Source of the DNA: a virus
Virus record (IMG/VR): IMGVR_UViG_3300023174_002534
Coordinates: 1 to 30,060 of that record
Direction: 5' to 3' (one strand)
Length of the DNA stretch: 30,060 nt
Shown: positions 7,454 to 15,530 of the stretch, piece after piece
Position numbering within the stretch: the stretch's first letter is position 1
Layout: each line of letters opens with the position of its first letter
Translations under genes and position numbers: made by a program
The notes under the pieces: model-generated
Told to the model about the DNA's origin: nothing
Seen by the model: only the letters and a program-made list of their open reading frames with translations
Database searches by the model: none

Positions 7454-8425
7454 ATGATGGAAATCAACTCCAAGATTTTTGTTGCGGGTCATCGTGGTCT
7501 GGCTGGATCTTCAATTGTTCGTTGTTTGGAGAGCAAAGGATTTACCAATTTGGTTGTTCGTTCTAGTAAGGAATTGGATCTTCGCAATCAACAGGCAGTC
7601 CGAGAGTTCTTTCTTCAAGAAAAGCCAGAGTTTGTATTTGATGCTGCTGCAAAGGTGGGTGGTATACTTGCCAATAGCACATACCCTGCCGAGTTCATAT
7701 ATGACAACATAATGATACAGAGCAATCTGATTCAAAGTTCCTATGAAACGGGTGTCAGAAAGTTCCTATTCTTGGGATCTGTTTGTATTTATCCAAAAGA
7801 ATCACAATTGCCGATCCGCGAAACCCATCTTATGACTGGTCCTCTAGAGACAACGAATGAGGCTTATGCCATAGCAAAAATCTGTGGCATAAAGATGTGC
7901 GAGTTCTATCGCAAACAGTATGGCTTTAATGCTGTATCGGTAATGCCGTCCAACCTGTACGGTCCTGGCGACAATTTTCATCCGCATAACAGTCATGTCA
8001 TATCTGGGCTAATACAGAAGTTTTACTCTGCCAAACTTGAAGATAAGAACAAGATTGAGTGTTGGGGTGATGGTAGTCCTGAGAGGGAATTCCTCTATAT
8101 TGATGACCTGGCTTCAGCCTGTTTTGATGTGATGCAGAAATACGATCATCCCGAGATTATCAACATCAGTAGTGGAGTAGAATACTCCATCAAAGAGGTA
8201 GCAGAAATGGTTAAGGAAATAGTCGGCTTTCAGGGAGAACTCCTGTGGGATACGACCAAGCCAAACGGAACCATGAAGCGTCCACTCAATATCAACAAGA
8301 TAAAGAAGATGGGATGGTTTCCCAAAGTGAATCTTTACGATGGTATCAGAATGACTTTTGATTGGTATGTCAACAACTATCAACAACTACAACAGACAGC
8401 ACGGTCCACAGGAAGGATAGTATGA
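7454..8425 (+). CDS. fcl: GDP-L-fucose synthase, copy 2
   Basis: A 323-residue enzyme that closely fits the family: GHRGLAGSSIVR at the N-terminus, LDLRNQQAV, AAKVGGI, GSVCIYP with the active-site cysteine, Y-x3-K in EAYAIAKICG, NLYGPGDNF...NSHVI with the catalytic histidine, and GSPEREFLYIDDLA. It carries out epimerisation and NADPH reduction of GDP-4-keto-6-deoxymannose. GDP-mannose 4,6-dehydratase, the preceding pathway step, is not in this window and must come from the host or elsewhere in the phage. ATG codons at 7454 and 7457 are both possible; AAGG lies 9 bases upstream of the first. It fits canonical GDP-fucose synthase better than copy 1 at 3492. The end overlaps the next start as ATGA. 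Confidence 0.9.
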   Translation: MMEINSKIFVAGHRGLAGSSIVRCLESKGFTNLVVRSSKELDLRNQQAVREFFLQEKPEFVFDAAAKVGGILANSTYPAEFIYDNIMIQSNLIQSSYETGVRKFLFLGSVCIYPKESQLPIRETHLMTGPLETTNEAYAIAKICGIKMCEFYRKQYGFNAVSVMPSNLYGPGDNFHPHNSHVISGLIQKFYSAKLEDKNKIECWGDGSPEREFLYIDDLASACFDVMQKYDHPEIINISSGVEYSIKEVAEMVKEIVGFQGELLWDTTKPNGTMKRPLNINKIKKMGWFPKVNLYDGIRMTFDWYVNNYQQLQQTARSTGRIV

Positions 8426-9120
8426 GCATGAAATTGATCACAGTATGTTCTGATTCGCACAATGAGTTGCTAGAAAAGCATCTTCTTCCTTCACTACCAC
8501 AGACACTAACTCCCGTAGTTGTAAAAACTGAACAGCGCGGAAACGGAAATCATGGATGGACTCCCGATTTCATTGCAGCGATGCGGGAGAAAATGAGTGT
8601 TGTTCTTCATTACACAATGACCGAAAAGTCTCCTTTCCTATACTGTGATGCGGACATCAGATTCAATCCTCTACTGAATCCTGTGCCAGTCCTAATGGAT
8701 CTGCTTCAAGAAAAAAAACTTGACATATTGTGTCAACGAGATGGTTCAGATATTTGTGCAGGTTTTATGCTGCTAGATCCATCAGAAAAGAACGCCGACT
8801 ATTTACAGGCGGTTTTGGACTACATGGATCGCAATCCCTCAAAGTGTGATCAACTTGCGTTCAAGGAGTTGTATCATTCAAATCTTTATTCAGTTGAAGC
8901 AAAACCTCGTATCGGGCTACTTGATATAAACAGCGGATTCGGTAATACAAACCATCTACAGCCAAATGTTTTGTGGAGTTCCGAAAATAATTTACTTGAA
9001 AGTCACAAAGATATAATCAGAAAACAGTTCATGTGGCACGCCAACCATACGATTGGCGTTCAGAACAAGATGGATATGCTTGAAAGATTCAAGATCATTT
9101 GTGAAGAGAACCTATCCTAA
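8422..9120 (+). CDS. Nucleotide-diphospho-sugar transferase-like protein
   Basis: A 232-residue protein: MKLITVCSDSHNELLEKHLLPSL opens a GT-A fold, SPFLYCDADIRFNP is the hallmark DxD segment of the nucleotide-diphospho-sugar transferase type, and DICAGFMLLDPS followed by QLAFKELY matches the later family pattern in which the transferase checks its acceptor. ATGA overlap with the fucose synthase and GGAAGGA at 8411-8417 support ATG 8422; ATG 8428 is also possible. No signal peptide or membrane segment. Donor sugar and acceptor are unknown. Confidence 0.72.
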   Translation: MSMKLITVCSDSHNELLEKHLLPSLPQTLTPVVVKTEQRGNGNHGWTPDFIAAMREKMSVVLHYTMTEKSPFLYCDADIRFNPLLNPVPVLMDLLQEKKLDILCQRDGSDICAGFMLLDPSEKNADYLQAVLDYMDRNPSKCDQLAFKELYHSNLYSVEAKPRIGLLDINSGFGNTNHLQPNVLWSSENNLLESHKDIIRKQFMWHANHTIGVQNKMDMLERFKIICEENLS

Positions 9121-9135
9121 ACAAAAGGAACAGAT

Positions 9136-9750
9136 ATGAAGAGCCTGAATAAAGATCATCTTGGCGGTTGTATCCTAAACGATACAGTAGGAGATATAAA
9201 CACCTGGGCACCATGCCTTTGGGATATGCTCATAGAACTAACGAATGCAAAATCAGTAGTGGATGTTGGGTGCGGTGTGGGGTATTCCTTGAAGTATTTT
9301 CACGACAAAGGTCTTTCGGTCATGGGTATAGATGGTCTTAAAGATGTTCTGGAACATTCTCCTGTTCCCGAACTCATTCTAATACACGATTATACTAAAG
9401 GAGCATACTCCCTAAATGACGATATTGATTTGGCATGGTCGTGTGAATTTGTTGAGCATATTGAGGAAAAGTTTATGGAGAACTTTATGCAAACATTTGA
9501 TAGGTGTAGTTTTGTTGCTATGACTCACGCCTTACCCAATCAAGATGGTTATCATCATGTAAATTGCCAACCTCAAGAATATTGGATCAATACATTTAGC
9601 AATCATGGATTTGCCTATATGGAAAAGGAAACACAGATGCTAAAAGAATCTATAAAAGATAAACCGTATGGGCATTGGGTATTGAACTCATTCATGCTAT
9701 TCAAAAAGAGAAAGCATGAACACCAAAAATGGAATAACGGTAAAGTATGA
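9136..9750 (+). CDS. SAM-dependent methyltransferase, class I
   Basis: A 204-residue Rossmann methyltransferase. VVDVGCGVGYSLKYF is SAM-binding motif I, VMGIDGL is the acidic end of strand 2, and DLAWSCEFVEHIEEKF resembles the Methyltransf_11/23 motif. The later part (HALPNQDGYHHVNCQPQEYW) fits sugar or glycolipid methyltransferases in polysaccharide loci. AAGG lies 7 bases before the ATG. It follows a glycosyltransferase by 15 bases in the same operon, so methylation of a transferred sugar or its precursor is plausible (inference). Confidence 0.8.
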   Translation: MKSLNKDHLGGCILNDTVGDINTWAPCLWDMLIELTNAKSVVDVGCGVGYSLKYFHDKGLSVMGIDGLKDVLEHSPVPELILIHDYTKGAYSLNDDIDLAWSCEFVEHIEEKFMENFMQTFDRCSFVAMTHALPNQDGYHHVNCQPQEYWINTFSNHGFAYMEKETQMLKESIKDKPYGHWVLNSFMLFKKRKHEHQKWNNGKV

Positions 9751-9812
9751 AACGGATGATTCTATTAAGTATGCAATTAACAAGTAACTTTTAACAAGAG
9801 GATTCATAAAAA

Positions 9813-10448
9813 ATGTACTCACAGAATGATGAAGAAAAGCACATACTAAACAAGTTCTCCAATAAGTCTGATGGTGTGTTTTTAGACATTGGCGCATTTG
9901 ATGGCAGATGGGCAAGCAATACTCTTGCTCTGGCTGAAAAAGGTTGGAAGGGTATATGTGTTGAAGGATCACCATTTTCCTTTAGCAAGTTGTTCACGGA
10001 ACACCTTCGCAGAAACGGTGTACTTCTTTTGAATGCGATTGTTACACACGAAGCGGTGTCGGTGGGAGAACGAGTTGTTAGATTTTGGGAAAGTCCAAAC
10101 AGCGCGGCTTCTACAATAAATCGTGAAAATTATGAGAAGTGGAAGGATCGTATTCAAAGTTGCGGTCATGGTGATTTCAAGGAGATGTTCATACCCAAGG
10201 TATCTCTTGACGAGGTTCTTGGTTGGGCAAAGAAACAATATCCAGTCATTGACTTTGTTAGCATAGATGTAGAAGGCGGATCGACTGACTTGGCAATGAA
10301 GTTTGATCCCGATGAGTTTAAAACTTCTATGTTATGCATTGAGCATGATGGAAGATACACAGAATTAGTTACCCATTTTGCTAAATGGGGGTTTTATCCA
10401 GTATCAAATAATGCAGAGAACATTATTCTTGCGAGAAGCATTTCATAA
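9813..10448 (+). CDS. FkbM-family methyltransferase
   Basis: A 211-residue SAM-dependent O-methyltransferase. GVFLDIGAFDGRWASNTLALAEKGW gives motif I, GICVEGSPFSF the strand 2 region, SAASTIN the usual middle segment, and VIDFVSIDVEGGSTDLAMKFD the FkbM signature (IDVEG). These enzymes methylate hydroxyls of sugars and related products. AGAGGA lies about 10 bases before the ATG. The 62-base gap upstream holds only A+T-rich sequence with no clear promoter. The stop and the next start share one base (TAATG), so the two genes are coupled. Confidence 0.82.
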   Translation: MYSQNDEEKHILNKFSNKSDGVFLDIGAFDGRWASNTLALAEKGWKGICVEGSPFSFSKLFTEHLRRNGVLLLNAIVTHEAVSVGERVVRFWESPNSAASTINRENYEKWKDRIQSCGHGDFKEMFIPKVSLDEVLGWAKKQYPVIDFVSIDVEGGSTDLAMKFDPDEFKTSMLCIEHDGRYTELVTHFAKWGFYPVSNNAENIILARSIS

Positions 10449-11239
10449 TGTATTCAGTAACCATACAAACATTTGTCCACAGGTTTGATACTTATTTCAA
10501 ACCTCTGATGTCATCTATCTGCAAGATGCGCCCCGATGTGGATAAGATCATTTTTGTCAATGGTCAGCATAAAAAGGATTTCGACCAAACATACAGAACA
10601 GATATCATGAAGTTCGCAGCAGATTGTCCGCGAACTTATTTGATAATGTCACCTATTGTTCGTGGCTGCTCTTATATGTGGAATACCTGTTTCAATCATA
10701 CCAATACACCATATTGTCTAAACCTAAATGACGATGTGACTTTGTTGGATGGTTTCTTTGATGAATACGAGCAGATGCTTGCTCATAATTCAAAGTTGAA
10801 AGATGAGTCTTTTCGGATCAATTTTTCGTTTTCGCACTACTCACTATACAGGCAAGACTTGTTTGATGTTGGGTATTTTGATGAGAGATTGATTTCTTTT
10901 GGCGAAGAAGACGGAGATTGGATGTGGAGGTGGGAAGTTGCAAAGAAGCGGACAATGAGAGTGTATGGAACAAACCGAATTGTCAATCATTATGATGATC
11001 AGACAAGTGCATCGACACACGCGGAAAACATGATAAAGTTAGATAAAGGTAGCAAATATCCTAAGTTCAACACAGAATGGATATTTAAGAACAAGTATCA
11101 AGCAGATGATCCATCAAACCCAAATAAACCATCTGCAATTTCTATGTACGGTCGCCCAATTCAGATGCGAGATGGGGCATACACTCCTACATACTATCCA
11201 GCAGAAAAGTGGTATAGGGATAACATAGACAAGGTTTGA
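10448..11239 (+). CDS. Family 2-like glycosyltransferase
   Basis: A 263-residue GT-A protein. SVTIQTFVHRFDTYFKPLMSSI begins the fold, RGCSYMWNTCF and YCLNLNDDVTLLD include NDDV as the acidic metal-binding motif, and SFGEEDGDWMWRWEVA matches the catalytic ED-W-R pattern of family 2-like enzymes. NRIVNHYDDQTSAST near the end resembles the histidine-containing donor-binding region seen in such transferases. Start ATG overlaps the upstream stop by one base. Specificity unknown. Confidence 0.76.
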   Translation: MYSVTIQTFVHRFDTYFKPLMSSICKMRPDVDKIIFVNGQHKKDFDQTYRTDIMKFAADCPRTYLIMSPIVRGCSYMWNTCFNHTNTPYCLNLNDDVTLLDGFFDEYEQMLAHNSKLKDESFRINFSFSHYSLYRQDLFDVGYFDERLISFGEEDGDWMWRWEVAKKRTMRVYGTNRIVNHYDDQTSASTHAENMIKLDKGSKYPKFNTEWIFKNKYQADDPSNPNKPSAISMYGRPIQMRDGAYTPTYYPAEKWYRDNIDKV

Positions 11240-11269
11240 TCAATATAAATCAAAGGAGAATTTTTCATT

Positions 11270-12289
11270 ATGAAGCGGATTTTACTTACAGGCGGTGCGG
11301 GGTTCATTGGTCATCATGTGATTGATCACTTTTTGAAGACTACAGATTGTGAAATCGTAGTGTTAGATAGACTTGATTACTCTGGAAACTTGAATAGAAT
11401 TGATGATGTTTTGCAGAGTCAGCCCCACAACAAGAAGAGAATTAAGGTCGTATTTCACGATCTAAAGGCAGAACTCAATCCACTAGTTGCCAACTTTATA
11501 GGAAAGTGCGACACAATTTTGCACTTAGCGGCTGCCTCTCATGTTGATCGGTCAATTACTCATCCTCTTGAGTTCATCTACGATAACATTATTGGAACCG
11601 CAAATCTATTGGAATATGCAAGAAAGTTGGATCACCTTGATAAGTTCCTCTATTTTAGCACCGATGAAATTTTCGGTGCTGCTCCTACAGGAGTGGACTA
11701 CAAGGAGAGAGACCGATACAATTCCACTAATCCGTATTCGGCATCAAAGGCAGCAAGTGAAGAACTATGTGTTGCCTATGAAAACACATACGGTATGCCC
11801 ATGAAGATTACTCACACCATGAATGTTTTTGGCGAGAGACAGACACCGGAGAAGTTCATACCTCTTTGTATCAGAAAGATCAGAAACGGGGAAAAGGTGA
11901 CAATTCACTCAGATCCCACAAAAACAATTGCTGGAAGTCGTTTTTACATTCATGCAAATGATGTAGCAGTTGCTTTGAAGTTTATTCTTGAAAACGATCT
12001 GAAGACCGATCCAGATTACGGTGGAGCAAAGTGTTCAAAGTTCAACATCGTTGGCAAAGAGGAGATCGACAATCTTTCTCTAGCAAAAATGATTGCTTCT
12101 ACACAGGGCAAGGAACTAATCTATGACATGGTTGACTTCCACAGCACAAGACCTGGACACGATCTTCGTTACTCGCTTTCGGGAGATTTGATGCGGTCTC
12201 TTGGTTGGGAACCAACGGTATCAATATCCGACAGAATCAAGCAGGTAACAAATTGGTACTTGGAGAACCCAAAGTGGCTAGAACTCTAA
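11270..12289 (+). CDS. rmlB: dTDP-glucose 4,6-dehydratase (RmlB-like)
   Basis: A 339-residue NAD-dependent sugar dehydratase making dTDP-4-keto-6-deoxyglucose, precursor of rhamnose and other deoxysugars. It has TGGAGFIGHH, HLAAASHVDRSI, YFSTDEIFG, Y-x3-K in NPYSASKAASE, FGERQTPEKFIPL, and RPGHDLRYSL, all typical of the RmlB family, with normal length. The family's catalytic TDEVYG appears here as TDEIFG; the Asp and Glu are kept. AAGGAG at 11253-11258 precedes the ATG by 11 bases. RmlA, RmlC and RmlD are not in the window, so the nucleotide sugar must come from the host or from elsewhere. Overlaps the C-methyltransferase gene by 16 bases, suggesting they share a pathway. Confidence 0.92.
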   Translation: MKRILLTGGAGFIGHHVIDHFLKTTDCEIVVLDRLDYSGNLNRIDDVLQSQPHNKKRIKVVFHDLKAELNPLVANFIGKCDTILHLAAASHVDRSITHPLEFIYDNIIGTANLLEYARKLDHLDKFLYFSTDEIFGAAPTGVDYKERDRYNSTNPYSASKAASEELCVAYENTYGMPMKITHTMNVFGERQTPEKFIPLCIRKIRNGEKVTIHSDPTKTIAGSRFYIHANDVAVALKFILENDLKTDPDYGGAKCSKFNIVGKEEIDNLSLAKMIASTQGKELIYDMVDFHSTRPGHDLRYSLSGDLMRSLGWEPTVSISDRIKQVTNWYLENPKWLEL

Positions 12290-13509
12290 CTCTAATTGAA
12301 GATTGTACAGAAGCAAAAGAATGCATCGCCTGTGGAAATACCGATCTAGTCTCGGTTTTGGATTTGGGCGTTCAACCTCTTGCCAACTCATTCAAAAAGG
12401 CGGCGAATGAAGAGGAAGAAAAGTATCCATTGGCTGTAAGGTTTTGTTCAAAGTGTTCTCATATGCAATTGAGTCATTTAGTACATCCAGATAAACTATT
12501 CAAGCACTACCTGTATGTTTCTGGAACATCTATCACACAGTTGAACTATTTTGCTTGGTTCGCAAAGATGGTTTATTCAAAGGTGAATTGCGGTACAGTA
12601 TTGGACATAGGATGCAACGATGGATCACAACTTGATGCTTTGAAGGAAATTGGATTCGCAACATACGGTGTTGATCCTGCTGAAAATTTATACCCATTGA
12701 GTTCAAAGAGACATTCAGTCGTATGCGACTACTTCAATAATGATGTGGAGTTTGGTTGTAAATTTGATGCTATTGTTTGTCAAAACGCATTTGCTCACAA
12801 CTATGATCAACTTGGTTTTTTGACAAAGTGCAAGCATCATCTGTCTGATAGTGGCTTACTGTTTATAAGCATTTCTCAAGCAACTATGATTGAGAACAAT
12901 GAGTTTGACACCATTTATCATGAACACTATTCGTACTACACAGTAAAATCTATGGATGCGCTTTGCAAACGAGCAGGCTTATATCTTGTCGATGTAATCA
13001 CACATCCTATTCATGGTAACAGTTATATATTTGTGATCTCCAAGATTAATAATAGAAGTAATTTAGTAGAAGAGATGATTTCTCACGAAAAAAAGATTGG
13101 CTTGACAGATCTTTCTACCTACGAAAGATATGCAGATTCTGCAATTCGCATCGCAAATGAGTTTAGAAATACACTTTTAGATATCAAAGCCAAAGGACAT
13201 ACTATAATTGGATATGGGTCGCCTGCAAAAGGCAATACCATGCTAAACTTTTCAAATACGACTTTAGACTTTATTATTGATGACAATCCATTGAAACAGG
13301 GTATGTTTACTCCTGGTAGTTCTATTCCCATTTTTGACATAACCCGTCTGAATCAGTACAGCGAAGATGAGAAACTTTGTTTTGTTCCTCTTGCTTGGAA
13401 CTTTTTTGAAGAGATAGCCAAGAAGATAGAAAAACAGAGACCAAAATCTACAAATGTCTATCTTCGGTATTTCCCTTCAGTCAAACTGTTCACGCAGAAT
13501 TCAATTTGA
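12274..13509 (+). CDS. Deoxysugar C-methyltransferase (NovU/TylC3 type)
   Basis: A 411-residue three-part enzyme. An N-terminal zinc domain has C17-x2-C20 (CIACG) and FCSKCSHMQL with LDLGVQPLANSF between, the signature of nucleotide-sugar C-methyltransferases. A SAM domain follows with VLDIGCNDGSQLDAL and IYHEHYSYY, which carries the catalytic His-Tyr pair of the family. The C-terminal domain has GYGSPAKGNTML and IIDDNPLKQG. Such enzymes add a methyl carbon to a dTDP-4-keto-6-deoxy sugar, the product of the gene just upstream. GTG 12274 is chosen because TGGAG lies 8 bases upstream; an in-frame ATG at 12205 would add 23 residues inside rmlB. Last gene of the cassette. Confidence 0.87.
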   Translation: MARTLTLIEDCTEAKECIACGNTDLVSVLDLGVQPLANSFKKAANEEEEKYPLAVRFCSKCSHMQLSHLVHPDKLFKHYLYVSGTSITQLNYFAWFAKMVYSKVNCGTVLDIGCNDGSQLDALKEIGFATYGVDPAENLYPLSSKRHSVVCDYFNNDVEFGCKFDAIVCQNAFAHNYDQLGFLTKCKHHLSDSGLLFISISQATMIENNEFDTIYHEHYSYYTVKSMDALCKRAGLYLVDVITHPIHGNSYIFVISKINNRSNLVEEMISHEKKIGLTDLSTYERYADSAIRIANEFRNTLLDIKAKGHTIIGYGSPAKGNTMLNFSNTTLDFIIDDNPLKQGMFTPGSSIPIFDITRLNQYSEDEKLCFVPLAWNFFEEIAKKIEKQRPKSTNVYLRYFPSVKLFTQNSI

Positions 13510-13527
13510 TCGCATCCTATAAAGGTA

Positions 13528-13555
13528 TTGACTTTCCCTGCGGATGTGTTATGAT
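13528..13555 (+). promoter_or_regulatory. Sigma70-like promoter for helicase gene 41, abutting the start codon
   Basis: TTGACT (13528-13533), 16-base spacer, extended -10 TGT-TATGAT (hexamer 13550-13555). The ATG of gene 41 begins at 13563, seven bases after the -10, so the expected transcription start falls at or one base before the start codon. No Shine-Dalgarno is present. Confidence 0.72.
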
Positions 13556-13562
13556 CTCCTGA

Positions 13563-14993
13563 ATGCCAAATGACCGTATTGAAACCTTAGTCCTCCGTTC
13601 GCTTATTCACGATGAAGAATATGCGCGGAGGACTTTGCCATTTCTCAAGCCCGAATACTTCATGGATCGCACAGAGCGCGTGGTCTATGAGACCATCGCA
13701 GAGTTTGTATCCAAGTACAACAAGTCTCCTACGGTTGAGATCATTACGATTGATCTCTCTAACCGCGATGGATTGTCAGAGGAGGAGTTCAAGCAGGGCA
13801 AGGAATTGCTTGGTGAACTTGCTGACTTTGACAAGCCTGATACTAAGTGGCTGATCAATGCCACCGAGAAGTTCTGCCGCGACAAGGCTGTCTACAACGC
13901 CATCATGGAATCTATTCAGATCATTGACGGTAAGGGCAGCAAGACACAGAACGCGATTCCCGAGATACTGTCAACTGCGCTTGCGGTTTCCTTTGATGCT
14001 CATGTAGGTCACGACTTCATTGAGGACTACAATGAGCGGTTTGACTTCTATCACCAGATTGAACGCAAGATGCCGTTTGACTTAGAGTACATGAACAAGA
14101 TCACGCAGGGTGGTGTACCAAGCAAGACGCTGAATGTTATCCTCGCGGGTACGGGCGTGGGCAAGAGTCTGTTCATGTGCCACCATGCCGCAAACTGTTT
14201 GATCACAGGGAACAATGTTCTCTACATCACTTGTGAGATGGCAGAGGAGCGTATCGCAGAGCGTATTGATGCTAACCTTATGGACATCACGATGGATGAC
14301 TTGAAGAAGTTGCCCAAGGACATCTACACTCGCAAGATGCAGCGTATTCTGTCTTCTACCTCATCCAAGTTGATCATCAAGGAGTATCCGACCGCTACTG
14401 CAAACGCGATGCACTTTGAAGCACTCTTGGATGAATTGCGACTGAAGAAGAACTTCAAGCCTGATGTGGTGTTCATTGACTACCTGAACATCTGTGCCTC
14501 TAGTCGCTTCAAGGCAAACTCCAATGTCAACTCATACACCTATGTCAAGGCAATTGCAGAAGAACTTCGTGGCATGGCGGTGAAGTATGATGTCCCAATC
14601 TTCACGGCTACACAGACAAACCGTGAAGGCTTTGCCAATAGCGATGTGGAATTGACAAATACAAGTGAGTCATTCGGTCTTCCTGCCACCGCAGACTTCA
14701 TGGTTGCCCTGATCTCCACCGAGGAATTGGAGGAACTTGGACAACTCATGGTCAAGCAATTGAAGAATCGCTACGGCGACCCATCTGCATATCGCCGTTT
14801 CGTGATCGGCGTTGACCGCAGCAAGATGAAGTTGTTTGACTTGGATGCCGCTGCACAGAAGGGCATTTCTAAAATGGGTGAGAAGGAAGATGACGATGAG
14901 GTTGAAATGCCTGAAGGCGGCGGTGGGTTTAAGACTTTCCGTCAGCGTAGGGATGAAAAATTTTCCAAGAGAAACTTTGACAACTGGTCTTGA
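13563..14993 (+). CDS. 41: Replicative DNA helicase, T4 gp41 (DnaB) type
   Basis: Hexameric 5'-3' helicase that unwinds DNA ahead of the polymerase and partners with primase gp61. The 476-residue product has the N-terminal DnaB-like helical domain and the RecA-fold core: Walker A AGTGVGKS at 195-202, ITCEMAEERIAERIDANLMD, Walker B VVFIDYLNIC, ATQTNREGF and SFGLPATADFMVA. It agrees with T4 gp41 along its length (from memory), including the VGHD-x5-YxxR linker segment. The ATG at 13563 is the only suitable start; there is no Shine-Dalgarno and the promoter abuts the ATG, so a leaderless mRNA is predicted. The G+C-richer composition returns here after the sugar cassette. Confidence 0.95.
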   Translation: MPNDRIETLVLRSLIHDEEYARRTLPFLKPEYFMDRTERVVYETIAEFVSKYNKSPTVEIITIDLSNRDGLSEEEFKQGKELLGELADFDKPDTKWLINATEKFCRDKAVYNAIMESIQIIDGKGSKTQNAIPEILSTALAVSFDAHVGHDFIEDYNERFDFYHQIERKMPFDLEYMNKITQGGVPSKTLNVILAGTGVGKSLFMCHHAANCLITGNNVLYITCEMAEERIAERIDANLMDITMDDLKKLPKDIYTRKMQRILSSTSSKLIIKEYPTATANAMHFEALLDELRLKKNFKPDVVFIDYLNICASSRFKANSNVNSYTYVKAIAEELRGMAVKYDVPIFTATQTNREGFANSDVELTNTSESFGLPATADFMVALISTEELEELGQLMVKQLKNRYGDPSAYRRFVIGVDRSKMKLFDLDAAAQKGISKMGEKEDDDEVEMPEGGGGFKTFRQRRDEKFSKRNFDNWS

Positions 14994-15018
14994 CAGCAGC
15001 CAATATACAAGGTAAGAT
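14990..15018 (+). promoter_or_regulatory. Sigma70-like promoter abutting the gene at 15027
   Basis: Consensus -35 TTGACA (14990-14995), 17-base spacer, -10 TAAGAT (15013-15018). The -35 overlaps the stop of gene 41. The ATG at 15027 is eight bases after the -10, so the purine start would be the A of ATG. AAGG (15009-15012) is about 14 bases from the ATG, too far for a normal Shine-Dalgarno site. Confidence 0.65.
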
Positions 15019-15026
15019 TACGCACT

Positions 15027-15269
15027 ATGACATATCGCTTGCACATTGACATTCCGATTGATGCGTGTTCTGTTGCAGAGGCGCAGGAGAAGGTACGGCT
15101 GATTCTGTCCGAACTCTCAATCCGAGAGGGAATGCCAATGTCTCGCACTCTTGCAGAAGAAATCAACTTTAGACTGGGACATGATGATGATCGACAGCGT
15201 TCAAATTATATGGAGATCGATTCTAGGGGGCATTGCTCAAGCAAGAAGTCAACGATCAGGGTCTCCTGA
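15027..15269 (+). CDS. Small hypothetical protein
   Basis: An 80-residue protein I do not recognise. The N-terminal half (YRLHIDIPIDACSVAEAQEKVRLILSEL) predicts a beta strand then a helix, as in small phage regulators or beta-alpha proteins. The C-terminus is hydrophilic with His, Asp and Lys. It has its own sigma70-like promoter immediately upstream and no Shine-Dalgarno, so it is one of the predicted leaderless genes. The 3' third overlaps the reading frame at 15181 in another frame. Either both are expressed, or a +1 shift joins them. Confidence 0.55.
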   Translation: MTYRLHIDIPIDACSVAEAQEKVRLILSELSIREGMPMSRTLAEEINFRLGHDDDRQRSNYMEIDSRGHCSSKKSTIRVS

Positions 15270-15525
15270 TTCTCGTTGTCCGACTTGCAAAGAGTGTGGC
15301 TGCGCTACAATCCGTTCTCGTAGAGATCATGTTTTTCAGATGGGAAGCAACGAAGAAGTAAGAACAGAACCCTTGGTCATGGCTAGAGTCGTCTACAACA
15401 TCCCTGTATTTCAATGCACCAATCAAAAGTGCGGTCTATACTACATGGATCCCGAGGGAGAGAAGCAGTTTGAAAGTTTAGAGAAGGCTTTGAAGAAGGA
15501 AATTAAGACCCGAAGACGGGTCTAA
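15181..15525 (+). CDS. Zinc-ribbon-like small protein (start uncertain)
   Basis: A 114-residue frame whose useful part starts near residue 25. It contains CPTCKECGC followed about 40 residues later by FQCTNQKCGLYYMDPE: two pairs of cysteines spaced as in a zinc ribbon. The C-terminus is Lys/Arg-rich. ATG codons at 15181, 15184 and 15187 are possible, and one at 15151; none has a good Shine-Dalgarno. It overlaps the preceding frame by 89 bases, more than other genes here, so translational coupling or frameshifting is possible. A nucleic-acid-binding role is a guess from the zinc ribbon and basic tail. Confidence 0.5.
   Translation: MMMIDSVQIIWRSILGGIAQARSQRSGSPDSRCPTCKECGCATIRSRRDHVFQMGSNEEVRTEPLVMARVVYNIPVFQCTNQKCGLYYMDPEGEKQFESLEKALKKEIKTRRRV
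15506..15523 (+). other. Perfect 7-bp hairpin before the tRNA
   Basis: AGACCCG (15506-15512) and CGGGTCT (15517-15523) form a perfect stem with loop AAGA at the end of the zinc-ribbon gene. No T-run follows, so it is not a standard terminator. It lies 7 bases before the tRNA and might help tRNA processing or protect the upstream mRNA end (inference). Confidence 0.4.
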
Positions 15526-15530
15526 CAAAT

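Noticed and set aside
11244-11251. TATAAATC before rmlB as a late promoter
   Set aside because: Seven of eight bases match, but it lacks the final A found in all other late boxes here and rmlB is inside a coupled operon; left uncalled.
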